A stretch of DNA of 64,000 nt from Streptococcus suis. Lineage in GTDB: Bacteria > Bacillota > Bacilli > Lactobacillales > Streptococcaceae. The notes beneath the pieces are model-generated. The model did not search any database. It saw only the letters and a program-made list of their open reading frames with translations, and had not been told where the DNA came from. The stretch covers positions 1-64,000 of the forward strand of contig NZ_POIZ01000047.1 of NCBI RefSeq assembly GCF_002960425.1, in the 5' to 3' direction. Shown here piece after piece: positions 8,486 through 17,337 of the stretch; the stretch's first letter is position 1; each line of letters begins with the position of its first letter. Position numbers and translations under genes: made by a program.

Positions 8486-9406
8486 TTACACCTCTTCAAA
8501 AACTACCTTTTCCAAAATTTCTGCAAATTGCTCGGACTGGACTTCTGGGAAATAGTTGAGGCAATTGGCTGTCGCAAAGGCTGCCGCTTCTCTCAAGAAG
8601 ATTTCTGGGTCTTGTCCTTGACTGATGCCCTTGACTAGCAAACCCAAGTAGAAATCCCCTGCTGCAATCGGATTGCGTGTTTCTTTCTTAGGCGACTGGA
8701 TTCGGAAAAACCGTTGACCAATTTTAGCCAGACTACCCTTGCCTCCCATGGTAATGATGATATTTTCATGCGGCGTGACTTCTTTTAATATCCGCAAAAT
8801 ATCCTCTGGACTTTCTTCATCCAGCTCTGGATAGATGTCCTTGAGCTCCTCATTATTGATTTTAATCAGGGCTGGACGTGCTTGATAAGCTGCACGTAAA
8901 GCCGGTCCACTGGTGTCCACTATGGTTAAAACCTCTGGGTATTTTTCTATAAACTGCTGAATGTAGTTGTCAGGCATGCCCTTCATCAGACTGCCTGAAA
9001 AGACTAGGATGTCGCCAGCCTGCAGGCTCTTTTCAATCTGCTGGGTAAATTGATTGAGCAGTTCCTCTGTCAGTTCAAAGCCTTTTTCATAGAAGAGCAC
9101 CACATCACCTGTACTGGTTTCTACATAGATATTGCAGGTTCGAGTATTCTGGTCATTTTCAACCACCTGCAAATGATTTCCCTTTTGGACATTGAGGTCT
9201 TGGATATAGCGACCAATCTGCCCACCCAAAATGGTATGAATGGTATAGTCGGTCACGCCATTTTCACGCAGGGCATAGGCTACGTTGAAACTCTTGCCAC
9301 CAGGATAATCCCTGACCTCCGTCGGACGGAGGGGAATGTTCTTTTCTATCTTCTCCACAAGCAGCGTGCGGTCTAGGGCTGGATTGGGACAAATCAAGTG
9401 AATCAT
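8486..9406 (-). CDS. PfkB-type hexose-phosphate kinase (LacC/FruK-like)
   Basis: A 306-residue ribokinase/PfkB-family kinase of the 1-phosphofructokinase/tagatose-6-phosphate kinase branch. It begins with ICPNPALDR and contains YPGGKSFNVAYAL, the first PfkB signature. Near the C-terminus, RNPIAAGDFYLG holds the catalytic Asp of the second signature, here AAGD rather than GAGD. I start it at the ATG at 9406, preceded by AAAGGAG, not at the upstream ATG at 9433, which has no RBS. No tagatose-pathway or PTS genes adjoin it, so the substrate is uncertain. Confidence 0.82.
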   Translation of the reverse strand: MIHLICPNPALDRTLLVEKIEKNIPLRPTEVRDYPGGKSFNVAYALRENGVTDYTIHTILGGQIGRYIQDLNVQKGNHLQVVENDQNTRTCNIYVETSTGDVVLFYEKGFELTEELLNQFTQQIEKSLQAGDILVFSGSLMKGMPDNYIQQFIEKYPEVLTIVDTSGPALRAAYQARPALIKINNEELKDIYPELDEESPEDILRILKEVTPHENIIITMGGKGSLAKIGQRFFRIQSPKKETRNPIAAGDFYLGLLVKGISQGQDPEIFLREAAAFATANCLNYFPEVQSEQFAEILEKVVFEEV

Positions 9407-9459
9407 AAAAGTCTCCTTTTTGTTTTTGTACATATTATTATACTATATAAAACAAAAAT

Positions 9460-9494
9460 AAAAAAGATAATTCCAAGACGGAACTATCTTTTTT
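9460..9494 (-). terminator. Terminator of the NAD(P)-binding protein gene
   Basis: The stem AAAAAAGATA-TTCC pairs with GGAA-TATCTTTTTT. It is usable on both strands but placed to end the minus-strand gene at 9509. Confidence 0.75.
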
Positions 9495-9508
9495 AGTCAT
9501 TTTATCTT

Positions 9509-10135
9509 TTATGCAAATACAGAAATACGTTCCTGCTTGTAGCCACCTTTTTCAGCAATATCAACTAGAGCCACCGCATAGTCAGCATAGCTGATATAAC
9601 TTTGACCTTGAGCATTGACTTGGAAAACCTCACCAGCCAAAGTGTAAGCACCTACTTTTTGACCTTCCGCATCAAAGTCAGCAGCCGGGCTGATATAGGT
9701 CCAGTTGATAGCTGTCGCCTGACGATAGAGGTCTAGACCAGCACCCATAGCCTCAGCGATTGGTAGGTATTCCGCAGGAAAATCTGGCGCATCCTTGAGC
9801 ATAGCTGTTTGGCTCTCATCTAGATAGAGGCTACCTGCCCCACCAACTACCAAGAGACGCGTTGGGCTATCAGCAAGAATGGTTGCTAGATGCTCAGCCA
9901 ATCGACTGTGACCTGGCAAGGTTTCTGGCGTCCAAGCACCAAAAGCATTGACTACTACATCAAATCCCGCCAAGTCTTCCTTGGTCAAATCCAAAGCGTC
10001 TTTTTGGATCACTTCTTGAGCTGCACTCTTATTTTCAGAACGAACAATAGCCGTCACCTGATGACCACGCTCTACTGCTTCCTTGGCAATAGCTTGACCT
10101 GCTTGACCGTTTGCTGCGATAATGGCGATTTTCAT
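9509..10135 (-). CDS. NAD(P)-binding protein, NmrA/YwnB-like
   Basis: A 208-residue atypical short-chain dehydrogenase. The N-terminus MKIAIIAANGQAGQAI is a Rossmann strand with a GxxGxxG-type loop. VVVNAFGAWTPE, RLLVVGGAGSLYLD and WTYISPAADFDAEG follow the pattern of the YwnB family. The reaction is unknown. An Rrf2 regulator lies directly upstream, as ywnA does beside ywnB in Bacillus subtilis. Its promoter carries a duplicated 19-bp operator-like sequence. Confidence 0.8.
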   Translation of the reverse strand: MKIAIIAANGQAGQAIAKEAVERGHQVTAIVRSENKSAAQEVIQKDALDLTKEDLAGFDVVVNAFGAWTPETLPGHSRLAEHLATILADSPTRLLVVGGAGSLYLDESQTAMLKDAPDFPAEYLPIAEAMGAGLDLYRQATAINWTYISPAADFDAEGQKVGAYTLAGEVFQVNAQGQSYISYADYAVALVDIAEKGGYKQERISVFA

Positions 10136-10147
10136 ATTGTATACCTC

Positions 10148-10211
10148 ACTTGTTTAGTTGTAATGTTTTTATTTACAATAATAGTATAAACTTGTTTAGT
10201 TGTAATGTCAA
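10148..10211 (-). promoter_or_regulatory. Promoter with duplicated Rrf2 operator candidate
   Basis: On the minus strand TTGACA (10206-10211), 17 nt and TATACT (10183-10188) form a near-consensus promoter. The 19-mer ACTTGTTTAGTTGTAATGT (plus-strand reading) occurs at 10190-10208, covering most of the -35 and the spacer, and again at 10148-10166, just before the RBS. The copies are 42 bp apart, four helical turns, so bound dimers would sit on the same face. The likely ligand is the neighbouring Rrf2 protein (inference). Confidence 0.75.
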
Positions 10212-10270
10212 GTGTTACAACCAAAAAATTAAAAAAAATCACCACAAAGATGATTTTTCTTGAAATATGG

Positions 10271-10690
10271 CTACAATTCTGCTAATAAATCAGCTATGGT
10301 CGTTTGTTCCAACTCTCTTTCCAAAGCGGACTGGGCATTTTCCAAACGGCTATCTAGTAGGGGATGAATATTTCGGCCTACCTGACAGGCTGGATTTGGT
10401 TGCTCATGAAAGCCGAAGAGTTGGCCTTTTTCTCCAAACAACTCTACAGCCTGATAAACATGAAGGAGAGTAATCTGGTCTGGAGCCTGTGCCAAGCGGG
10501 CTCCACCAACCCCACGCGCCACCTGAACCAAGCCAGCCTCCTTAAGCTGAGCCAGAATATTGCGAATAATAACAGGATTGACACCCACACTGCCTGCAAT
10601 GCTGGTACTGGTCTGTTTTTCCTTTTCTCCCTCCAAGGCCAGCAAGACCAACATATGACTGGCAATGGTAAATCTACTCGATATTTGCAA
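10271..10690 (-). CDS. Rrf2 family regulator (YwnA-like)
   Basis: A 139-residue Rrf2 winged-helix regulator. The N-terminus QISSRFTIASHMLVLLAL is the usual Rrf2 start, followed by the recognition region GVNPVIIRNILAQLKEAGLV and wing VARGVGGARLA. Only one cysteine is present, so it is not a three-Cys Fe-S type; it fits the YwnA branch. It probably represses the adjacent NAD(P)-binding gene through the duplicated operator at 10148-10208. Its start overlaps the end of the dinB remnant by 17 bp. Confidence 0.88.
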   Translation of the reverse strand: MQISSRFTIASHMLVLLALEGEKEKQTSTSIAGSVGVNPVIIRNILAQLKEAGLVQVARGVGGARLAQAPDQITLLHVYQAVELFGEKGQLFGFHEQPNPACQVGRNIHPLLDSRLENAQSALERELEQTTIADLLAEL

Positions 10691-11757
10691 TTTGATTATC
10701 TCCTTCCATGAAATTGGTAACGGTCACCCCTAATAAGCGGATACCTTTTTCAGCCTGCCCAACCTCGTCAAAAAGTTGACGGATTTCTCTTTCAATCACT
10801 TCTACTTGATCCGTTGTTTCTTCCAAACTATGCCGTTTTGTCAAGGTCGAAAAATCCCCATAACGAACCTTCAAGACAATGGTCCTGCCCTGTTTCCGAT
10901 TTCGTTCCAAACTTGTTGCGACCCGTTGGCAGAGGCTGACCAGTTCTTTCATCACGATAGAGGAGCTTACGGTAGGTTCTTTCCTTTCCGATAGACTTGC
11001 GCACTCGGTTAGGTTTGACTGGACTATTTGAAATGCCCCTGGCCTTCCGATACAAATCATAACCAAAACGACCAAATGTATCAATCAAGACCATTTCTGG
11101 CACATCCAGCAAATCCTGCCCTGTGTAAACTCCCATCTCCTGCAGGCGTTCCACCGTTTTCTTGCCGACACCGTGGAATTTGTCAACAGGCAGGGAAGCC
11201 AGTACGCCAACCGCATCCTCTGGCAAAATCAAGGTCAAGCCGTGCGGCTTTTCCATATCTGAGGCAATTTTGGCTAAGAATTTATTGTAGGAAACACCTG
11301 CAGAGGCTGTCAAATGGAGTTCATTCCAGATGTCGTATTGGATCAGTTTGGCAATCTTGACAGCCGATGTCAGCCCCAGCTTATTTTCCGTCACATCCAG
11401 ATAGGCCTCGTCAATGGACATGGGCTCAACTAGGTCCGTATAACGATGAAAAATCTCCCTGACCTGCCGCCCAACTTCCTGGTATTTTTCATAATTGCCA
11501 GAAATAAAAATCGCTTGAGGACAGCGTTCGTAGGCCTCCTTGGAGGACATGGCCGAGTGAATACCAAAGGCACGCGCCTCATAATTACAGGTAGACACGA
11601 CTCCCCTACCGCCAGACAGCCGCGGATCCGCCCCAATGATAACAGGCTTGCCTTTCAAATCGGGATTATCCCTAACCTCGATAGCAGCAAAAAAAGCATC
11701 CATGTCTATATGAATAATTTTTCGAGATAAATCATTGATTAAGGGAAAAATTAACAT
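10674..11757 (-). pseudogene. dinB: DNA polymerase IV, frameshifted
   Basis: A Y-family translesion polymerase split over two frames. The first frame (11757 to 10828) gives 309 residues with the catalytic [14 protein letters not shown], the SIDEAYLD motif and the thumb ([16 protein letters not shown]). It leaves frame after [13 protein letters not shown], near 10945-10955, and ends in unrelated residues. The missing little-finger domain ([17 protein letters not shown] to QIANIE) continues in another frame to 10674. From memory of the pneumococcal protein, about 11 nt between LLY and KEL are missing, which points to a small deletion rather than a homopolymer error. The truncated product would lack the domain that holds primer-template and binds the clamp. 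The RBS is AAAGGAG. Confidence 0.85.
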
Positions 11758-11942
11758 GAAGACTCCTTTCTGCTAGATTTGCAATTCAGAATATTATACA
11801 CCATTTCACAAAAACTTTCATATTTCATAAACCAAGGACCTGATTTTTATTAGGTTTTAGGCCAATGAAAACACACCTGTATTTTCGACTTGTTTTCATA
11901 AATTTTGAAAGTTTTTTCAATCCACTTTCAAGCATTTTTATC

Positions 11943-11971
11943 TTGTGGAAAGTGTTTCCAAATGGTATAAT
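11943..11971 (+). promoter_or_regulatory. pflB promoter with palindromic operator
   Basis: TTGTGG (11943-11948), 17 nt and TATAAT (11966-11971) form the promoter. The perfect palindrome TGGAAA-GTG-TTTCCA (11946-11960) overlaps the -35 and spacer and resembles a catabolite-responsive (cre) site, so CcpA control is plausible. The 200 bp upstream is AT-rich with further TGAAAA/TTTTCA half-sites and no gene. Confidence 0.6.
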
Positions 11972-12017
11972 AAAGGCATGTTGGTGTTATACCAAAATGT
12001 ATTAAAGGAGAATCCTC

Positions 12018-14363
12018 ATGTCAACAAAAGTTAAAACTAAGAATGTTGCTGAAGACATTTTCGCTCAAGCCTGGGAAGGCTTTAAAGGTGTAGACTGGCA
12101 AGAAAAAGCTAGTGTGACACGTTTCGTTCAAGCTAACTACACTCCTTATGATGGAGATGAGAGCTTCCTTGCAGGTCCAACTGAGCGTTCACTTCATATC
12201 AAAAAAATCATTGAAGAAACAAAAGCTGGTTACGAAGATACTCGTTTCCCAATGGACGTAGATCGTGCTACATCTATTGCTGACATCCCAGCTGGTTTCA
12301 TCGATAAAGAAAACGAACTCATCTTCGGTATCCAAAACGATGAACTCTTCAAATTGAACTTCATGCCACGTGGTGGTATCCGTATGGCTGAAACAACACT
12401 TATTGAGAACGGCTATACTCCAGACCCACTTCTTCATGAAATCTATACAAAACACGCTACAACTGTAAACGACGGTATCTTCCGTGCTTACACAGCTGAC
12501 ATCCGCCGTGCTCGCCACTCACACCACGTTTCTGGTCTTCCAGATGCTTACTCACGTGGCCGTATCATCGGTATGTACGCTCGTTTGGCTCTTTACGGAG
12601 CAGACTACTTGATGGAAGAAAAAGTAGCTGACTGGAACGCGATTACTGAAATCGACGAAGAATCAATCCGTCTTCGCGAAGAAATCAACATGCAGTACCA
12701 AGCCCTTCAACAAGTTGTACGCTTGGGTGACAACTACGGTGTTGACGTTCGTAAACCAGCGATGAACACCAAAGAAGCTATCCAATGGACAAACATTGCT
12801 TTCATGGCTGTTGCTCGTGTGATTAACGGTGCGGCAACTTCTCTTGGTCGTGTGCCTATCGTTCTTGACATCTACGCAGAACGTGACTTGGCTCGCGGTA
12901 CATTTACTGAATCAGAAATCCAAGAATTCGTTGATGACTTCGTATTGAAACTCCGTACAGTGAAATTCGCTCGTACAAAAGCCTTCGACGAAATCTACTC
13001 TGGTGACCCTACTTTCCTTACAACATCTATGGCAGGTATGGGTAACGATGGCCGTCACCGTGTTACTAAGATGGACTACCGTTTCTTGAACACACTTGAC
13101 AACATCGGTAACTCTCCAGAACCAAACTTAACAGTTCTTTGGTCTGACCAACTTCCATACGCATTCCGTCGCTACTGTATGGCAATGAGCCACAAACACT
13201 CTTCTATCCAATATGAAGGTGTAACTACAATGGCCAAAGACGGTTATGGTGAAATGTCATGTATCTCTTGCTGTGTGTCACCACTTGACCCAGAAAGCGA
13301 AGACAAACGCCACAACATCCAATACTTCGGTGCTCGTGTAAACGTCCTTAAAGCTCTTCTTTCAAGCTGGAACAACGGTTACGACGATGTTCACAAAGAC
13401 TACAAGGTATTTGACGGCGTTGAGCCAAACACTTCTGAAGTCTTCGACTATGACCAAGTTGTGAAAAACTTCGAAATCGCTCTTGACTGGTTGACTGATA
13501 CTTATGTAGATGCCATGAACATCATCCACTACATGACGGACAAGTACAACTACGAAGCTGTTCAAATGGCCTTCTTGCCAACTCACCTTCGTGCAAACAT
13601 GGGCTTCGGTATCTGTGGTTTCGCAAACACCGTTGACTCATTGTCAGCTATCAAGTACGCACAGGTTAAACCAATCCGTGACGAAGACGGCTTCATCTAC
13701 GACTACGAAGTAACGGGTGACTTCCCACGCTACGGTGAGGATGATGACCGCGTAGATGACATCGCAAAATGGCTCATGGAAGCATTCTTCTCACGTTTGA
13801 ACAAACACAAACTCTACAAGAATGCAGAAGCAACTGTGTCTATCTTGACCATCACTTCAAACGTTGCTTACTCTAAACAAACTGGTAACTCTCCAGTTCA
13901 CCGTGGTGTATTCCTCAACGAAGATGGCTCTGTCAACACTTCTAAAGTAGAATTCTTCCCACCAGGTGCTAACCCAACTTCTAAATCACGTGGCGGTTGG
14001 TTGCAAAACTTGAATACTCTTTCTAAACTTAACTTCAAACATGCCAACGACGGTATCTCATTGACAACTCAGGTTTCTCCAAAAGCTCTTGGTAAGACCT
14101 TCGATGAGCAAGTTGCAAACTTGGTAACCATCCTTGACGGATACTTCGAGCAAGGTGGTCAGCACGTTAACTTGAACGTTATGGACTTGAACGATGTTTA
14201 TGACAAGATTATGGCAGGTGAAGATGTTATCGTTCGTATCTCTGGATACTGCGTAAACACTAAATACCTCACTAAAGAGCAAAAAACTGAATTGACACAA
14301 CGTGTCTTCCACGAAGTTCTTTCAATGGACGACCACGCTGCTGAAGTTTCAGGTCAAGCTTAA
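12018..14363 (+). CDS. pflB: Formate C-acetyltransferase (pyruvate formate-lyase)
   Basis: A 781-residue glycyl-radical enzyme that converts pyruvate and CoA to acetyl-CoA and formate during anaerobic mixed-acid fermentation. The adjacent catalytic cysteines are in [10 protein letters not shown] at about residues 417-418. The radical glycine is in [11 protein letters not shown] near residue 743. Codon use is strongly biased, as expected of a highly expressed gene. The RBS is AAAGGAGAA. The activating enzyme PflA is not in the window. It is divergent from dinB and ends at its own terminator. Confidence 0.97.
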   Translation: MSTKVKTKNVAEDIFAQAWEGFKGVDWQEKASVTRFVQANYTPYDGDESFLAGPTERSLHIKKIIEETKAGYEDTRFPMDVDRATSIADIPAGFIDKENELIFGIQNDELFKLNFMPRGGIRMAETTLIENGYTPDPLLHEIYTKHATTVNDGIFRAYTADIRRARHSHHVSGLPDAYSRGRIIGMYARLALYGADYLMEEKVADWNAITEIDEESIRLREEINMQYQALQQVVRLGDNYGVDVRKPAMNTKEAIQWTNIAFMAVARVINGAATSLGRVPIVLDIYAERDLARGTFTESEIQEFVDDFVLKLRTVKFARTKAFDEIYSGDPTFLTTSMAGMGNDGRHRVTKMDYRFLNTLDNIGNSPEPNLTVLWSDQLPYAFRRYCMAMSHKHSSIQYEGVTTMAKDGYGEMSCISCCVSPLDPESEDKRHNIQYFGARVNVLKALLSSWNNGYDDVHKDYKVFDGVEPNTSEVFDYDQVVKNFEIALDWLTDTYVDAMNIIHYMTDKYNYEAVQMAFLPTHLRANMGFGICGFANTVDSLSAIKYAQVKPIRDEDGFIYDYEVTGDFPRYGEDDDRVDDIAKWLMEAFFSRLNKHKLYKNAEATVSILTITSNVAYSKQTGNSPVHRGVFLNEDGSVNTSKVEFFPPGANPTSKSRGGWLQNLNTLSKLNFKHANDGISLTTQVSPKALGKTFDEQVANLVTILDGYFEQGGQHVNLNVMDLNDVYDKIMAGEDVIVRISGYCVNTKYLTKEQKTELTQRVFHEVLSMDDHAAEVSGQA

Positions 14364-14375
14364 TCAAACAAACAC

Positions 14376-14404
14376 AAAAGGACTTGCACACGCAGGTCCT
14401 TTTT
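14376..14404 (+). terminator. pflB terminator
   Basis: The stem AAAAGGACTTGC-acac-GCAGGTCCTTTT continues into T residues. Confidence 0.8.
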
Positions 14405-14546
14405 GGTATGTCAAAAAATCTTCTAAGTTTTGCGGAAGGATAGAAGGAAATTCGGAAGGATGTATAGAGGATTTTCGGAAGGATACAGAGCCGGTTCATA
14501 AAAAAATCCTCCTGAAATCCGATTCAAGAGGAGATGGTTTATCATC

Positions 14547-15350
14547 TTAGTTATTGTAAATGTAGGTGATTTCACCTGGTGTATCCGTTGGATTGAACCA
14601 GCCACGGAAATTATCCACCCACTGCTGTCCACGGTAGTTGGCTTCGAGAACTTGGATTTGTCCTTCTTCATTGACAGCTGTCACATAGGCAACGTGTCCT
14701 AAATCACCATCATTCCAGGAAATAATAGCCCCGACTTCTGGCACAGTCCCCGTGCGGAAACCATCACGCGCCGCATTGGCTCCCCAAGTCGCCGCATCGC
14801 CCCACCAGTCACCTGCCCAAGAAGCGACTTTCTGTACGCCCCAAGTACATTGACCAACAGGATAGTTGATACCAGGCTCATATTCATAACCAGGAAGATA
14901 GTAGCTATCGCTACTTGTATCGACAGCTTGACCCCAAATGGTTTCTGTCAATTTCAAAATCTGACCAGGATGTAGGGCTGTTTCTAAGGTCAACTGGTTT
15001 TGCTCTAGCAACTCATAAATGTTCAATGAAAAAGCATCTGCGATTCCATAAAGGGAATCTCCCTCTTGAACAACATAGTCAGACTGACCTGCACTAGCTT
15101 CTACAACCTCTGCTTCAACATGAGCTTGACCTGGCAATTCTAAGGCTTGACCCGGTGTGATTAGACCTAGAAGGTCCAATCCGTTGGCTTCCGCTAATTG
15201 ATATGGATCTAGGCCATACTGGTCTGCAATCGAGTAGAGTGAATCTCCCTCCGCCACAATATGACTGTTTGCTTGCACACTATAGGTAGCCATAAGAGTA
15301 GTTACCAGACCTGCTAATAACAAGGACGACTGACAAATATACTTTTTCAT
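14547..15350 (-). CDS. Secreted LysM-CHAP peptidoglycan hydrolase
   Basis: A 267-residue secreted wall hydrolase. It has a signal peptide (residues 1-27), two LysM repeats at ~30-75 and ~91-136 (VAEGDSLYSIADQYGL; VVQEGDSLYGIADAF), and a C-terminal CHAP domain with catalytic Cys168 (YPVGQCTWGV) and His219 (DLGHVAYV). CHAP enzymes cleave peptidoglycan as amidases or endopeptidases; which applies here cannot be read from sequence. I start it at the ATG at 15350, seven nt after GGAGG. Confidence 0.88.
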   Translation of the reverse strand: MKKYICQSSLLLAGLVTTLMATYSVQANSHIVAEGDSLYSIADQYGLDPYQLAEANGLDLLGLITPGQALELPGQAHVEAEVVEASAGQSDYVVQEGDSLYGIADAFSLNIYELLEQNQLTLETALHPGQILKLTETIWGQAVDTSSDSYYLPGYEYEPGINYPVGQCTWGVQKVASWAGDWWGDAATWGANAARDGFRTGTVPEVGAIISWNDGDLGHVAYVTAVNEEGQIQVLEANYRGQQWVDNFRGWFNPTDTPGEITYIYNN

Positions 15351-15486
15351 TTTACACCTCCAATTCATATTCTCATTTTACCAATATTTTCACCGAAAAA
15401 AAATGTCAAATTGGTTACAAATTGCTAACGGTTTCTTCTCTAGCTTTATCCCTCAAACTATCTGGGTATCTTACAACTATCCCTAT

Positions 15487-16425
15487 CTAATTCTCCCCGT
15501 CCAAGACCTGCCGTATCAGGGCCATGACCTGATTTCGATCCAATTTCCATTGGACACGAACGTCCTTTTCAAAAGTCCGATTAGAAAGGAAAATCGCAGC
15601 CTTCTGCAAGGGACGATTGTACATGATAAAGGTTCCCGTATAGCCTGTGTGGGACAACCAATCCCCCTTCTTGTCCCAGGCCAGCGACCGCTTGCGCTTG
15701 TCATCAAAACCATAGTCCTGGGTCAAGTCTGCCGCAAAGTCCTCTGTCAGATAGTGCTCTAAGAAGATTTCCAAATCCCTGACCGTCGAAAAGAGACCCG
15801 CACTACCCGCATGGTGCCCTAAGACACGCGCCTTGGGGTCATGCACCACACCTGCCGTGACCCCACGCACCGTCGGCACCGCCTGACTGACAGGACCATA
15901 AGAGGTTTGGGACATGCCAAAGGGCTCTAAAACATCCTGTCTGATTAGCTGGTCCAGACTAGCTCCACCAAGTTCCTCCAGCAAAAAGCCCAGCAAGAGA
16001 AAATTGATGTCTGTGTAGAGAAATTCTTTCTTGTCCGTTACAGTAATCTTCAAAATCGCTTCCTTGAGCTGGGCGGCATCCAGACTATCACGATTGGGAA
16101 TGAAAGGGTCGATACCACTAGTATGGGTCAATAATTGCCGAATGGTGACCTTACTATCCGCAAAGGCTGGATAATAGGACTGCAAGGTCCTATCTAGCTC
16201 CAAAGCTCCGCTATTAACCAGAAAAGTCGCAAGAGTCCCTACTCCAACCACCTTGGAAACAGAAGCCAAGTCATAGGTCAAACCTGCCTCAACTGGCATC
16301 TGACCATCCTGGGTCCCCAGATAGTACTCCTGCCACCGCCCCTTAGAAAAAAGAGCCAGACTGGCACCAGGATAGACTCCTTGCTCAATCTGCTCTGAAA
16401 TCTTATCTAAAATTGCTTGTCTCAT
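15487..16425 (-). CDS. Serine hydrolase, beta-lactamase class C fold
   Basis: A 312-residue beta-lactamase/PBP4*-type serine hydrolase. The nucleophile motif SxxK is SVSK in YDLASVSKVVG (about residue 55), the YxN-like motif is YTDIN, and a late HTGYTG is in the KTG-motif position. No signal peptide is visible, so it may be a cytoplasmic esterase or peptidase rather than an antibiotic-resistance enzyme. Its start overlaps the cppA stop by 4 bp (ATGA), implying translational coupling. Confidence 0.82.
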   Translation of the reverse strand: MRQAILDKISEQIEQGVYPGASLALFSKGRWQEYYLGTQDGQMPVEAGLTYDLASVSKVVGVGTLATFLVNSGALELDRTLQSYYPAFADSKVTIRQLLTHTSGIDPFIPNRDSLDAAQLKEAILKITVTDKKEFLYTDINFLLLGFLLEELGGASLDQLIRQDVLEPFGMSQTSYGPVSQAVPTVRGVTAGVVHDPKARVLGHHAGSAGLFSTVRDLEIFLEHYLTEDFAADLTQDYGFDDKRKRSLAWDKKGDWLSHTGYTGTFIMYNRPLQKAAIFLSNRTFEKDVRVQWKLDRNQVMALIRQVLDGEN

Positions 16426-17156
16426 TTTTCAAACCACAATTCAATACCGCTTGGGTCAACCGTTTGGATAAAGCTTTCTTTTTTGTCTTTGAAGAAGGGA
16501 CCTTCCAAGTGGCTTTCCAAATTTGCCCAGTCAAAATCCTGCTCAATAGGGAAACGCAAGCTATCCAAATCCCAAACCTGTTCTGCTGGAGTGACTAGGT
16601 CCTCCCCTTCTGCTCCCACAAAACGCAAAAAGGCCTGGTTAGGTAGAATAGCCTCATAAAAATCCTGACTGACACTTGCTTGAGGGGTATTGATCCAAAC
16701 AGACTCCACCACAAAAGCCGTCAAACCTGCAAAATCAGCTTGACCAGTAAAATGCACGGGCGGAAGAATTGCTGTCAACTCCTCAACAGCTTGTTCAGCA
16801 TGAAGTAAGAAGGTATCTCCCTCTGGAGAGATAGCCTCAAAACCAAAACCATTTTTCCCTTTGTAGAGCTTGGTGAACACAGTTCCTCGAGCCAGCAAGG
16901 CTTCAATCTCATGAGCCTCTTCGACCTTGATGACCAGTTTATTTAATTTTTTAAGTCCCTTAACCGCACGGGTACGATTGCCCGGCGATTCCATCAACAC
17001 CAATTTTGTTGCTGAACTAGATTTATCTCCAAAATCAGCAAAGGGACCATCTTCTAATTGTACTGTCATTCCCAGTTGTTCTTCTAGGAAGACTTGATTG
17101 AGCCCGCGATTATTCACTCTTAAAACGGGTACAATCACATCATTTTTTCTCAACAC
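16422..17156 (-). CDS. cppA: CppA family protein
   Basis: A 244-residue CppA homologue. The N-terminal VOC/glyoxalase-like fold begins IVPVLRVNNRGLNQVFLEEQLG, followed by GLKKLNKLVIKVE and LYKGKNGFGFEAISPEGDTFLLHAE, and it ends in IELWFEK like pneumococcal CppA. CppA has been described as a putative C3-degrading proteinase, though no protease motif is evident and the fold suggests otherwise. It is the first gene of a two-gene unit with the serine hydrolase and is divergent from pepX, a neighbour order I recall from other streptococci. Confidence 0.82.
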   Translation of the reverse strand: MLRKNDVIVPVLRVNNRGLNQVFLEEQLGMTVQLEDGPFADFGDKSSSATKLVLMESPGNRTRAVKGLKKLNKLVIKVEEAHEIEALLARGTVFTKLYKGKNGFGFEAISPEGDTFLLHAEQAVEELTAILPPVHFTGQADFAGLTAFVVESVWINTPQASVSQDFYEAILPNQAFLRFVGAEGEDLVTPAEQVWDLDSLRFPIEQDFDWANLESHLEGPFFKDKKESFIQTVDPSGIELWFEK

Positions 17157-17337
17157 GATAATTCTTCTTTCTCAATAATACTAGAATATTGTATAAAAAA
17201 AATCACTATTTTACAACTAATTATACTGTCATTTTCTACATAGATATACGAATATTCTTTTGACAAATCTTAGACAAAGCCACCTTTATCCGATATAATA
17301 GTTACTATAGATTATGCACAGAAAAAGAGGAAAATAC

